Assembly: GCA_947630505.1 (NCBI GenBank)
Contig: CANRHV010000016.1
Location: 1-47,134 of the forward strand
Direction of reading: 5' to 3'
From: an uncultured Monoglobus sp.
Lineage (GTDB): Bacteria; Bacillota; Clostridia; Monoglobales; Monoglobaceae
Length of the DNA: 47,134 nt
Part shown: positions 32,072 through 42,870 of the stretch, one piece after another
Layout of the letters: the number at the start of each line of letters is the position of its first letter
How positions within the stretch are numbered: position 1 is the stretch's first letter
Notes under the pieces: generated by a model
Told to the model about the DNA's origin: nothing
Databases searched by the model: none
What the model saw: only the letters and a program-made list of their open reading frames with translations
Translations under genes and position numbers: made by a program

Positions 32072-33208
32072 ATGAAGAATGATATGCTTGGCGTAATATT
32101 TTCCGAGAACCCGGAGGCGAGCATGGGTGAGCTCACCAGTCTGCGCTCCCTTGCCGCTGTACCTCTCGGCGGAAGATACAGAATAATAGATTTTATGCTG
32201 TCCAACATGGTTAATTCCGGCATACTCAAGGTCGGAATCACGACACCCGTTAACTACCAGTCTTTGACAGACCATCTGGGAACCGGCAAGGACTGGGATA
32301 TGGACAGAAAGGACGACGGCCTTTACATACTGCCGCCCAAGGACACCGGCGAATCGGATGTTGAGGCTATCGGCGGCATCGAGCGTCTGACCGGTATCTC
32401 GTCGTTCCTGAACAAGAGCCAGCAGGAATACGTGCTGGTAACCGACTGCAACACGATCTGCAATATCGACTTTGACAAGGTTCTGGAGTCGCATCTCGAA
32501 AACGAGGCGGACTTCACGCTGGTATGCACGCCCGTTAAGGACCTGAGCTCCAAGGATGTGAGAAAGCACATCCTGCTCAACGTGGACGACGATAACAACG
32601 TGACCGATATGCACATTTATCCCGGCCGTCAGGTGACCGACCTTTCATATATGCACATGTTCATCACGCGCAGAGAGACCCTGATGGAGCTGGTTGAATA
32701 CGCTTCCACCCACGGCAAGCACCAGATCTCCAAGGACATCCTGCTCCCCGCGGTGACAAACGATCAAGTTAAGGTCTGCGCATACAACTTCACGGGCTAC
32801 CGCAAAAAGATCGACAGCATTCAGTCGTTCTACAAGGCCAATATCGACATGCTGAACAAAGAGGTGAGAGACGAGCTGTTCGGCCTCTCGGTCGACAAGC
32901 CGATCTTCACAAAGATCAAGGACTCGGTTCCCACCAAGTACGCTAAAACCGCCGAGGTTGAAAACGCGTTTATAGCGGACGGCTGCAAGATCGAGGGCAC
33001 CGTTAAGAACAGTATTTTGTTCCGCGGCGTTCATGTGGGCAAAGGCGCGACCGTTGAGAACTGCATACTCATGCAGGACGCCGAGGTCATGGAGAACTGC
33101 CTGGTTGAGAACGTTGTGTTCGACAAGGGCGTTATCCTGCGCAGCGGTAAAAAGCTTGTCGGTCAGGACACCTATCCGATGGTTATCGGCAAGGAGATCG
33201 TCGTATAA
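32072..33208 (+). CDS. glgD: GlgD, non-catalytic partner of ADP-glucose pyrophosphorylase
   Basis: 378 residues, clearly homologous to GlgC (PLGGRYRIIDFMLSNMVNSGI; C-terminal beta-helix), but the N-terminal GG-G-RL--LT nucleotide loop is replaced by FSENPEASMGELTSLRSLA. This is the known GlgD pattern: a subunit with little or no activity that raises the activity of GlgC in a mixed tetramer. AGGTGATA-type binding site. 46 bp after glgC. Confidence 0.95.
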   Translation: MKNDMLGVIFSENPEASMGELTSLRSLAAVPLGGRYRIIDFMLSNMVNSGILKVGITTPVNYQSLTDHLGTGKDWDMDRKDDGLYILPPKDTGESDVEAIGGIERLTGISSFLNKSQQEYVLVTDCNTICNIDFDKVLESHLENEADFTLVCTPVKDLSSKDVRKHILLNVDDDNNVTDMHIYPGRQVTDLSYMHMFITRRETLMELVEYASTHGKHQISKDILLPAVTNDQVKVCAYNFTGYRKKIDSIQSFYKANIDMLNKEVRDELFGLSVDKPIFTKIKDSVPTKYAKTAEVENAFIADGCKIEGTVKNSILFRGVHVGKGATVENCILMQDAEVMENCLVENVVFDKGVILRSGKKLVGQDTYPMVIGKEIVV

Positions 33209-33304
33209 GACTTTTGCGCATATCCGCCCGCGCGCCGCGCGGGCGGACAGAAAATAAACAAAACACAAAACACTTGAAACAACACTCGAAAGGAAGTGTA
33301 ACAA

Positions 33305-34738
33305 TTGAGTAAGATATTTATGGCGTCATCTGAGGTTGCTCCCTTCGCCAAAACAGGCGGTCTGGGCGATGTTGTGGGCTCGCTGCCCACAGCTCTGGCG
33401 GCTCTGGGCGACGACGTGAGAGTCGCGATGCCCAAATACGGCTGCATCCCCCAGGAATATCTGGAGCAGATGGAGTTTAAATTCTTCATCTACATTCCCC
33501 TCGGCTGGAGAAGAAAATACTGCGGCGTTTTTGAGCTCCAAAAAGAGGGCGTAACATATTATTTTATCGACAACGAGTATTATTTCGGAGACCCCTATCT
33601 CTATAAATGGAACGACCTGGAGCGCTTCGCGTTTTTCGACAAGGCCGCGCTTGAGATACTCAAGCACCTTGAGTGGAAGCCGGACGTTATACACTGCCAC
33701 GACTGGCAGACAGGCATGGTTCCCGTGCTGCTCAACGCCTATTATGTGCGCGACGAGTTCTATTCGGGAATAAAGACCGTGTTCACGATCCACAATCTCA
33801 GATATCAGGGAATCTATTCGATCGACATAGTGGCCGATTTCTTCTCCCTCGGAAGGGACTTCTTCACCTCCGACAAGCTGGAGTTCCACGGCTGCGCCAA
33901 CCTGCTCAAGGGCGGAATCGTGTATTCCGACTATGTGACGACGGTAAGCCCCACATACGCGTCCGAGATCCAGACGCCCACGGGCGGCGAAAAGCTCGAC
34001 GGTCTGCTGTCGGCCCGCAATCAGTCGCTGTTCGGAATATTAAACGGCATAGACTACGAGGTATACAACCCCAAGACCGACCCAATGATCTTTGAGAATT
34101 TTGACGTGCGCTCGGTGCTCAAGCGCAAGAAAGAAAACAAGATGAAGCTGCAGGAGCAGCTGGGTCTCACGGTTGACGGCGAGAAGGTCATGATAGGCAT
34201 AATCTCGCGTCTGGTCGACCAGAAGGGATTCGACATCATCTCCGAGGCCATGGGCGAGCTGATGAATATGGACATTCAGTTGGTAGTTGTCGGCACGGGT
34301 GAGGCGAAATACGAGAACTTGTTCCGCCACAACGCATGGTGCAATTCCCAGAAAATGTCGGCGAACATCATGTTCAGCAACGAGCTGGCGCACAAGGTAT
34401 ACGCGGCCTGCGACCTGTTCCTGATGCCGTCAATGTTTGAGCCCTGCGGCCTGAGCCAGATGATCTCTCTGGCATACGGCACGATCCCGATCGTGCGCGA
34501 GACCGGCGGCCTCAAAGACTCGATCCAGCCCTACAACGAGTACACCGGCGAGGGCAACGGATTCAGCTTCTATCCCTACACCGCTCATGACATGATGCAC
34601 ACTATCCGCTACGCCATAGAGATTTTCAGCAAGAAAGACATATGGAACAAGCTGGTTAAAAACGCGATGAAGCAGGACTTCTCATGGAAGGAATCCGCGA
34701 AAAAGTATCAGGATATGTATGATAAGCTTCTCGGCTAA
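33305..34738 (+). CDS. glgA: Glycogen synthase GlgA
   Basis: 477 residues. GT5 family opening ASSEVAPFAKTGGLGDVVGSLP (KTGGL binds ADP-glucose), HCHDWQTG, TIHNLRYQG, and the C-terminal PSMFEPCGLSQMISLAYG and VRETGGLKD blocks of the GT-B fold. It elongates alpha-1,4-glucan from ADP-glucose. TTG start, after GAAAGGAAG. Last gene of the glycogen operon, followed by a terminator. Confidence 0.97.
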   Translation: MSKIFMASSEVAPFAKTGGLGDVVGSLPTALAALGDDVRVAMPKYGCIPQEYLEQMEFKFFIYIPLGWRRKYCGVFELQKEGVTYYFIDNEYYFGDPYLYKWNDLERFAFFDKAALEILKHLEWKPDVIHCHDWQTGMVPVLLNAYYVRDEFYSGIKTVFTIHNLRYQGIYSIDIVADFFSLGRDFFTSDKLEFHGCANLLKGGIVYSDYVTTVSPTYASEIQTPTGGEKLDGLLSARNQSLFGILNGIDYEVYNPKTDPMIFENFDVRSVLKRKKENKMKLQEQLGLTVDGEKVMIGIISRLVDQKGFDIISEAMGELMNMDIQLVVVGTGEAKYENLFRHNAWCNSQKMSANIMFSNELAHKVYAACDLFLMPSMFEPCGLSQMISLAYGTIPIVRETGGLKDSIQPYNEYTGEGNGFSFYPYTAHDMMHTIRYAIEIFSKKDIWNKLVKNAMKQDFSWKESAKKYQDMYDKLLG

Positions 34739-34751
34739 ACTCAAAAAAATT

Positions 34752-34783
34752 CCCCGAACCGCTAATCGGTTCGGGGTTTTTAT
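34752..34783. terminator. Bidirectional terminator between glgA and the lipoprotein gene
   Basis: Perfect 10-bp stem CCCCGAACCG (34752-34761) / CGGTTCGGGG (34767-34776), followed by TTTTTATTATTTT on plus and AATTTTTTTGAG on minus. Confidence 0.9.
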
Positions 34784-34790
34784 TATTTTC

Positions 34791-35489
34791 TTACCCATAT
34801 GCCAAAGGCTCTTCCGAGGTCTCCTCGATCTCTCCGTCGCTGTATACATTGATCGTGACTCTGCGATTCTCGCTCTGTATCGCCACCTGCATTGTGTAAT
34901 ACTCTCTGCCGCTTGAATCGGTCTGAGGCGTCAGACCCGACGGGTCGCCGTCAATGCTCACGCCGTATCTCTGCTCGGCGGCGCTTACGGCCTCCTCGGC
35001 GGTAAACTCCTTTTGCGCGTTGTTTTGAGCGCCCGCTCTGTTGCTCAGACTGTCCGAGATCAGATAATATGTGTCAAGCTGCTCATCGGTCAAATAATCG
35101 GGGTTGACCGATCTGAGCATTTCCTCCGCGTCGTCATACATGCCCGCCTCGAAAAACGAGCGCGCGTCGCTGAGCGCCGATCGGCTCACCGCCTCGGCGG
35201 ACGAGACATTCGAGCCCGAGCCGCCCGCGTTTCCGCTTCCCGAGCCGGAACCGCTGTTTGAAACGGAGCCTCCCGCGTTCGCGGGTGTCGCGTCAGCTGT
35301 TTTGGGAGTCGCTGTCGCGGGCTTTTCCTCCTTTTCGTCGGCGTCGAATTTTGAGACCGTGGTGTTCCCCTCATCCGAGGTTTCGGCCGGGGCCGTTTCC
35401 TTGTCTTTGCCGCAGCCGCTCAGCGCCGAGCAGCTCAGCATAAGCGCCGTTAAAACGGCCATGATTTTAAATAATAATTCTTTTTTCAT
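34791..35489 (-). CDS. Lipoprotein of unknown function
   Basis: 232 residues. Lipoprotein signal with lipobox ALSGC near residues 21-25, then a long disordered Thr/Ala/Glu/Ser/Gly-rich stretch containing SGSGSGSGNAGGSGS, a helical segment resembling a tetratricopeptide-type hairpin (ARSFFEAGMYDDAEEMLRSV), and a C-terminal alpha/beta part (EYYTMQVAIQSENRRVTINV). Exported and membrane-anchored; function unknown. Start at the ATG after AAGGTGAC. It begins 12 bp after the gyrA stop and is probably co-transcribed with gyrA. Confidence 0.85.
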   Translation of the reverse strand: MKKELLFKIMAVLTALMLSCSALSGCGKDKETAPAETSDEGNTTVSKFDADEKEEKPATATPKTADATPANAGGSVSNSGSGSGSGNAGGSGSNVSSAEAVSRSALSDARSFFEAGMYDDAEEMLRSVNPDYLTDEQLDTYYLISDSLSNRAGAQNNAQKEFTAEEAVSAAEQRYGVSIDGDPSGLTPQTDSSGREYYTMQVAIQSENRRVTINVYSDGEIEETSEEPLAYG

Positions 35490-35501
35490 AAGCGTCACCT
35501 T

Positions 35502-37997
<2,496 letters not shown>

Positions 37998-38026
37998 AAA
38001 ATTATCTCTCCTTGTCTATGTATCTC

Positions 38027-38046
38027 AGAGCCAAAAAATTGGCTCT
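38027..38046 (-). promoter_or_regulatory. Hairpin in the gyrA leader
   Basis: Perfect 8-bp stem AGAGCCAA/TTGGCTCT with an AT-only loop, 30 bp upstream of the gyrA start on the minus strand. No T-tail follows; a role in mRNA stability or DNA-supercoiling control is only a guess. Confidence 0.35.
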
Positions 38047-38146
38047 TAAATCAAAAAGCGGTTTTATCCGTTCGTTAATATATTAGGCAAAAATTTCAAA
38101 AATCCTTCTAAAATGCAAAAAATTTATCCAAATTTCTTTGATAATC

Positions 38147-38178
38147 AAAAAAACGCCGCGAATCACGCGGTGTTTTTG
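38147..38178. terminator. Terminator of the YigZ-family gene
   Basis: On the minus strand, ACCGCG TGATT CGCGG(C)GT with a seven-T tail; on the plus strand the same stem is followed by GTTTTTG. It is 15-20 bp past the gene's stop codon. Confidence 0.7.
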
Positions 38179-38192
38179 AAATATCATATAAA

Positions 38193-38822
38193 TCAATCTT
38201 TGACCTTCATAAACTTTGAATTTCCGTCGATAAAGCTCACTCCGGCGTTTGTCAGATCGACAAAATCAGCCTTGGTTTTTTCGAATTCGGATATCGGAAT
38301 ATGCACCGGGATCTCCACCGAGTCGGTGTAGATCGGCTCGCCGCAGACCAGGCCGCGGGCTTTGAGCTCGCTTTGGACTTTTCCGAGCAAGGTGTATTCG
38401 CAGCGCATCCGCGTCTCGCGGCACAGCGCCATGGTGATAGGCTCCGCCGCCTCGACGCCCAGCTTGGCGCTCTTTGAGTAGGCGTGGACCAGTCCGCCCG
38501 TTCCCAGCAGTATGCCGCCGAAATATCGGGTGACAACCACGACTAAGTTTGTGAGTCCCTCTTTTTTGAGAATATCCAAAACGGGCATTCCGGCGGTTCC
38601 CGAGGGCTCTCCGTCGTCGCTGTAGCGCATGATATTGTTGTTTTCTATAATATAGGCGTAGACGTTGTGGGTCGCGTCCCAGTATTTTTTGCGCAGCTCC
38701 TCTATCAGAGCCGTGGCCTCGGCCTCGGACGAGACGGGCCTCGCGGTCGCTATGAACCGCGAGCGTTTCTCGACAAACTCCGCCCGAGCCTCCCTCGCGA
38801 TCGTCCTGTATGATTCCTTCAT
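38193..38822 (-). CDS. YigZ/IMPACT family protein
   Basis: 209 residues. N-terminal UPF0029 domain with the family signature DATHNVYAYIIENN ... YSDDGEPSGTAGMPVL ... TRYFGGILLGTGGLVHAYS, then a C-terminal DUF1949-like ferredoxin-fold domain. IMPACT-type proteins are linked to translation control in eukaryotes; the bacterial role is not settled. ATG after AAAGGAG. Alone, with repeat copy C upstream. Confidence 0.93.
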   Translation of the reverse strand: MKESYRTIAREARAEFVEKRSRFIATARPVSSEAEATALIEELRKKYWDATHNVYAYIIENNNIMRYSDDGEPSGTAGMPVLDILKKEGLTNLVVVVTRYFGGILLGTGGLVHAYSKSAKLGVEAAEPITMALCRETRMRCEYTLLGKVQSELKARGLVCGEPIYTDSVEIPVHIPISEFEKTKADFVDLTNAGVSFIDGNSKFMKVKD

Positions 38823-38933
38823 AATTATTTCTCCTTTTCCCGCCCGTCTGCCTCGCCCGACCGATGTGTGCAAAATGTCGTAGGGGACGACGACCTTGGC
38901 GTCCCGCAGGGCGGATATTATCCGCCCGTCTGC

Positions 38934-39130
38934 CTCGCCCATTGGGGAGAGGTGTCAGGCGAAGCCTGACGGAGAGGGGTTAACGTAGGTACTAGAGAAT
39001 AGTGACTAGAGACTAGGATTGAAAAAATCCCCGTGAAATATTCCTAGTGCCTAGTATCTATTTCATAGTCTCTATGTTGACCCCTCTCAGTCTGCGGACA
39101 AGCCGCAGCCAGCTCTCCCCAAGGGGCGAG
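38934..39130. repeat. Composite palindromic repeat, copy C (197 bp, inverse orientation to B)
   Basis: Terminal repeats 38934-38951 (one base different) and 39113-39130 match copies A and B. Read in reverse it aligns with B: same ends, same GAGAGGGGT(C/T)AAC inner repeats and same right stem-loop (TCAGGC TTC GCCTGA), but the left stem-loop sequence is different (CTGCGG CTTGT CCGCAG instead of GTCACC GCA GGTGAC). The GGGCGGATA/TATCCGCCC palindrome is again adjacent (38909-38927). Confidence 0.85.
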
Positions 39131-39185
39131 CCTAACATTATAATACCACAAAACCCCGGCTCTGTCAAAAATATTAACTAATTGT

Positions 39186-39223
39186 AAACATTAAAATTTC
39201 CCTCAAAATTTTAATGTTTTTTT
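39186..39223 (+). terminator. AT-rich terminator-like hairpin upstream of the VTC gene
   Basis: Perfect 14-bp arms AAACATTAAAATTT (39186-39199) and complement (39206-39219), loop CCCTCA, merging into a seven-T run. Only 45 bp before the VTC start. It could be a terminator for upstream transcription or an attenuator; a TAGAAT box at 39237-39242 lies after it, with no good -35. Confidence 0.5.
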
Positions 39224-39267
39224 AAGGAAACCCGTTTAGAATGATATCATCAGGAGGACAAAAAAAC

Positions 39268-40008
39268 ATGGCAATAGAAATTTTTAACCGATACGAGCAC
39301 AAATATCTGCTCGACAAGCAGACCTACGAAAAGGTTATCCCGATAATCGAGAGCCACATGGAGCTTGACGCCTACAACGAGGGACACAAGCCGTACACCA
39401 TCGCCAATATATACTACGACACGGGCGACGATTATCTGATACGCCACTCCCTCGAGAGCCCCGTCTACAAAGAAAAGCTGCGGCTGCGCTCCTACGGCGT
39501 GCCCGGAATGACCTCGAAGGTCTTTCTGGAGATCAAAAAGAAATACAAGGGCCTTGTGAACAAGCGGCGCACAATGATAGAGCTTGACGAGGCGTACGAC
39601 TTCGTTAAGACCGGAGAGGAGCCCGAGGCCCGCGAATACATGAACAAACAGGTCATGGACGAGATAAACTACTTTCTGCATGTGTACGACCTGAAACCGA
39701 AGGTGTATCTGGCCTATGACCGCATCGCGTATTTTGAAAAAGACAATCCCGACCTGCGCATATCGTTTGACAAAAACATCCGCTCAAGGCGATATGACGT
39801 GCACCTTGAGGATGGGGACTACGGCAAAAAGCTGCTTGACGACGATATGTACCTTATGGAGATAAAGACGGCGAGGGCAAAGCCGCTGTGGCTCACCCAC
39901 ATGCTGACCGAGTTTGACATCAAGCGCGTCAAGTTCTCAAAATACGGCACCGAGTTCAAAAATATGCTCAAAAAACGCGCGAAACGCGCATCGGCCGCGA
40001 TGCTGTAA
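39268..40008 (+). CDS. VTC-domain protein (polyphosphate polymerase-like)
   Basis: 246 residues forming a single VTC domain. Conserved basic and acidic blocks line the tunnel: FNRYEHKYLLD, IYYDT, KEKLRLRSYG, FLEIKKKYKG-VNKRR, LAYDRIAYF and LMEIKTA. In yeast Vtc4 this fold makes polyphosphate from ATP. Bacterial VTC-domain proteins commonly sit beside DUF4956 and are linked to envelope kinases such as CotH; actual polymerase activity here is inference. ATG ten bases after AGGAGG; an in-frame start nine codons earlier overlaps that site. First gene of a three-gene unit. Confidence 0.9.
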   Translation: MAIEIFNRYEHKYLLDKQTYEKVIPIIESHMELDAYNEGHKPYTIANIYYDTGDDYLIRHSLESPVYKEKLRLRSYGVPGMTSKVFLEIKKKYKGLVNKRRTMIELDEAYDFVKTGEEPEAREYMNKQVMDEINYFLHVYDLKPKVYLAYDRIAYFEKDNPDLRISFDKNIRSRRYDVHLEDGDYGKKLLDDDMYLMEIKTARAKPLWLTHMLTEFDIKRVKFSKYGTEFKNMLKKRAKRASAAML

Positions 40009-40036
40009 CTATAACATAAAAGAGAGGAATTTTTAA

Positions 40037-40726
40037 ATGGACAATATATTTAACAACATACTCGCGAACGTTTCGGATAACTTGTCGGTTATGTCGGCAA
40101 TAATCACAATGGCGGTGGCCGTCGCCTTCGGCGCGGTTATCGCGTTCACCTACTACAAGACCCAGCACGATGATTACTACCAGCGCAGCCTGGCGATAAC
40201 GCTGCTGATGCTGCCCGTTATTCTTTCGGTGATCATTCTGTTTATCGGCAGCAACATAGCCCGCGCGTTCAGCCTGGCCGGAACCCTGTCGATAATCAGG
40301 TTCAGAAGCGCGCCCGGCGACCCCAAGGACATCGGATTCATATTTTTCGACATCGCCGCGGGTCTGGCGTGCGGCGTGGGGCTGTACGCCTACGGAGCGA
40401 TATTCGTCATCGTCCTGTGCCTGGTTATAATCGCCTCGGAAAAATGGGGACTGTTTGAGAAAAAAACCGTGCGCAAGCACCTCAAGATCACGATCCCCGA
40501 GGACCTTAACTACGAGCGCGCCTTTGACGAGATACTCGAAAAACATACCAAAAACTACACCCTCGACAAGATACACACTACCGACCTGGGCTCGCTGTTC
40601 GAGCTGTGCTACACCGTGACAATGGACAGCGGTCAGGACGAGCGGGAATTTTTGGACGAGCTGCGCTGCCGCAACGGAAATCTGAGCATAATATTATCGT
40701 CCGCGGCAAGCGCCCACCAATACTGA
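40037..40726 (+). CDS. DUF4956 membrane protein
   Basis: 229 residues. Four membrane segments in the first ~135 residues, the conserved 'SLAGTLSIIRFRSAPGDPKDIGFIFFDIA' region (RFR--P-DP-DI-F-F core of DUF4956), then a ~90-residue cytosolic alpha/beta domain. Function unknown; the family almost always lies next to a VTC-domain gene, as here (28 bp apart), suggesting that it forms the membrane part of that unit. GAGAGGA binding site. Confidence 0.92.
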   Translation: MDNIFNNILANVSDNLSVMSAIITMAVAVAFGAVIAFTYYKTQHDDYYQRSLAITLLMLPVILSVIILFIGSNIARAFSLAGTLSIIRFRSAPGDPKDIGFIFFDIAAGLACGVGLYAYGAIFVIVLCLVIIASEKWGLFEKKTVRKHLKITIPEDLNYERAFDEILEKHTKNYTLDKIHTTDLGSLFELCYTVTMDSGQDEREFLDELRCRNGNLSIILSSAASAHQY

Positions 40727-40750
40727 TTTGACTTAAAAAGGAGAATTTCT

Positions 40751-42802
40751 ATGAAAAAATTAATATCTTTATTACTCTGCGTAATGATGAGCGTCGGATA
40801 CACCGCGTGCAGCGCGGCGAACACCGACGAGGGCTGGAAAAACAATACCGGAAAAATCGACCTTGACAAAATGAGCGTGAGCGGCTCGGGCGTGAGCGTC
40901 ACGAACGGCGATATTGTCATCACCCAAGGCGGAGACTTTGAGGTGAGCGGCGCCATAAGCGACGGCATGATATACGTAAGCTCCGAGGAAAAAGTAAAGC
41001 TGCGCCTATCCGGCGCGTCGATCACCAACAGCGACGGCCCCGCGATATATTTTGACAACGCCGAAAAAGCGCTTATAACCATAACCGAGGGCACCGAGAA
41101 CTATTTGACCGACGGCAAGACGTACTCGGACGAGAACGCCGACGGAGCCCTGTTTTCAAACGACGACCTGGAGATCAAGGGAGACGGAACCCTCACGATA
41201 AGCGGAAACTATAAGCACGGCATAGCGGGCGACGACGATGTGGTTATCGAAAACGGCAATATAAACATCACGTCCTATGAGCACGGAATAAAAGCCAATG
41301 ACAAGCTTTGGGTATCGGGCGGCAAGATAACCGCGAAAGCCGAGACGGGCAAGCCGATGAAGGCCGGAACCGAGCTAATTGTCGACGGCGGAACGCTGGA
41401 TCTCACCTCGACGCAGAGCGAGGGAATGGAAAGCAAAGGCACTCTGACGATAAACGGCGGAGACATAAGCGTCACCGCGGCGGACGACGGCATAAACACG
41501 GGAAACGAAAACACCGCGACCGGCGACGCGGCAAACGGCGGACAGTTCGGAGGCGCGCGCTCCGATATGATGCAGCAGGGCAGCTTTGACCCGAACGCGG
41601 GCGGACAGCAACCTCAATTTGACGGTCAACAGCCGCAGATGCAAGGCGGACAGCAGCCCCAATTTGACGGACAGCAGCCCCCGCAAATGCCTAACGGACA
41701 ACAGCCCCAATTTGACGGACAACAGCCGCAGATGCCTAACGGACAACAGCCTCAATTTGACGGTCAACAGCCCCCGCAAATGCCCGACGGTCAGCAGCCT
41801 CAATTCGACGGACAACAGCCTCAGATGCCTAACGGTCAGCAACCGGATATGGGCGGCGCAATGCCGAGCTTTGAGCCCGGACAGCGGCACGGCGGCATGC
41901 GCGGAGGCGGCGGAGGTTTCGGAATGATCGACGAGGAGATCGCGGCGGCTCACGCCATCACGATAAACGGCGGAAAGATTTACGTGAACGCGGGCGGAGA
42001 CGGCATCGACTCCAACGGAAACCTGACGATAAACGGCGGCGAGCTAACCGTTGACGGCCCCACCAACTCGGGCAACGGCGCGCTTGACGCCGAGGGTACA
42101 TTCGCCGTAAACGGCGGCACGATCATCGCCGCGTCGGCGGCGGGCATGAACCAGAATCCGTCGGCCTGCGAAAATCAGCCCTACGCCGCGATAAATCTCA
42201 GCGCGTCTCAGACAGCGGGCGCCGAGGTTTCGATCCGCGAGACGGCCTCGGGCAATGAGGTCATGAAATACGCGCCCTCAAAGGCGTACCAGACGATAAC
42301 CTACTCATCCGACAAGCTCAAAGCCGGCGCCGAGTACGCGGTATATGTGGACGGCGAACAGGCCGAAACCTTCACCGCGCAAAACGGAATTAACCAAATC
42401 GGAACGGCCGCATTCGGAATGTTCGGCGGCAGAGGCGGCATGAGACACGGTCAGAATCAGGAGATCACCGTTTTCGTAAACGGAGGCCGCGTAAACTTCC
42501 CCGTGGCTCCGGTTACTCGAAATGACACCACTCTGGTCGGCTTCCGCGCGATACTTGAGGCGTTGGGCGCCAACGTCACCTGGGACGACGCGACGCAAAC
42601 CGCGACAGCCGAAAAGGACGGCGCGATCATCACAATGACGATCGGCTCGACCACGGCGACGGTAAACGGTCAGGCGGTCGAAATGCTCGCCGCGCCCGAG
42701 CTGGTGAGCGACAGCACGCTGATACCCGTGCGGTTCATCTCGGAAAACCTCGGAATGACCGTCGACTGGGATGAGCAGACCAAACAGATAAATATACATT
42801 AA
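40751..42802 (+). CDS. Secreted Cthe_2159-type beta-helix protein with a Gln/Pro repeat and a stalk domain
   Basis: 683 residues. The signal peptide has a possible lipobox (YTACS, Cys20). A beta-helix of the Cthe_2159 carbohydrate-binding type follows (about 60-260), with repeating 'ITI(S/N)GG.I...ADDGI' turns. An interrupting low-complexity stretch (about 284-365) consists of tandem GQQPQFDGQQP(P)QMPNG units, then GMRGGGGGFGM. The beta-helix then resumes (about 395-470), and a copper-amine-oxidase-type stalk domain ends the protein (about 570-683; LIPVRFISENLGMTVDWD). Cthe_2159 binds polygalacturonate and cellulose. The protein is probably cell-surface. Third gene of the VTC/DUF4956 unit, ends before a terminator. 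Confidence 0.88.
   Translation: MKKLISLLLCVMMSVGYTACSAANTDEGWKNNTGKIDLDKMSVSGSGVSVTNGDIVITQGGDFEVSGAISDGMIYVSSEEKVKLRLSGASITNSDGPAIYFDNAEKALITITEGTENYLTDGKTYSDENADGALFSNDDLEIKGDGTLTISGNYKHGIAGDDDVVIENGNINITSYEHGIKANDKLWVSGGKITAKAETGKPMKAGTELIVDGGTLDLTSTQSEGMESKGTLTINGGDISVTAADDGINTGNENTATGDAANGGQFGGARSDMMQQGSFDPNAGGQQPQFDGQQPQMQGGQQPQFDGQQPPQMPNGQQPQFDGQQPQMPNGQQPQFDGQQPPQMPDGQQPQFDGQQPQMPNGQQPDMGGAMPSFEPGQRHGGMRGGGGGFGMIDEEIAAAHAITINGGKIYVNAGGDGIDSNGNLTINGGELTVDGPTNSGNGALDAEGTFAVNGGTIIAASAAGMNQNPSACENQPYAAINLSASQTAGAEVSIRETASGNEVMKYAPSKAYQTITYSSDKLKAGAEYAVYVDGEQAETFTAQNGINQIGTAAFGMFGGRGGMRHGQNQEITVFVNGGRVNFPVAPVTRNDTTLVGFRAILEALGANVTWDDATQTATAEKDGAIITMTIGSTTATVNGQAVEMLAAPELVSDSTLIPVRFISENLGMTVDWDEQTKQINIH
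41605..41850 (+). repeat. In-frame tandem repeat encoding GQQPQFDGQQPQMPNG units
   Basis: About 4-5 copies of a ~50-bp unit, alternating GQQPQFD and GQQP(P)QMPNG blocks. Length variation (one or two Pro) suggests expansion and contraction by slippage or recombination while the frame is kept. Confidence 0.85.
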
Positions 42803-42830
42803 ACCCTCTATAATATATAATTTATAAAAA

Positions 42831-42863
42831 CGGCTGAGCTTTTATCCGCTCAGCCGTTTTTAT
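42831..42863. terminator. Bidirectional terminator between convergent genes
   Basis: Perfect 9-bp stem CGGCTGAGC (42831-42839) / GCTCAGCCG (42848-42856) with T-runs on both strands (TTTTTATATT on plus, TTTTTATAAA on minus). Confidence 0.9.
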
Positions 42864-42870
42864 ATTATTC

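Larger units (their letters stand above)
38823..39267. other. Gene-free stretch with repeat copy C and an AT-rich hairpin
   Basis: No coding frame supported. It contains the composite repeat C with its flanking palindrome, then the hairpin at 39186-39223 and the ribosome binding site of the next gene. Confidence 0.6.
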
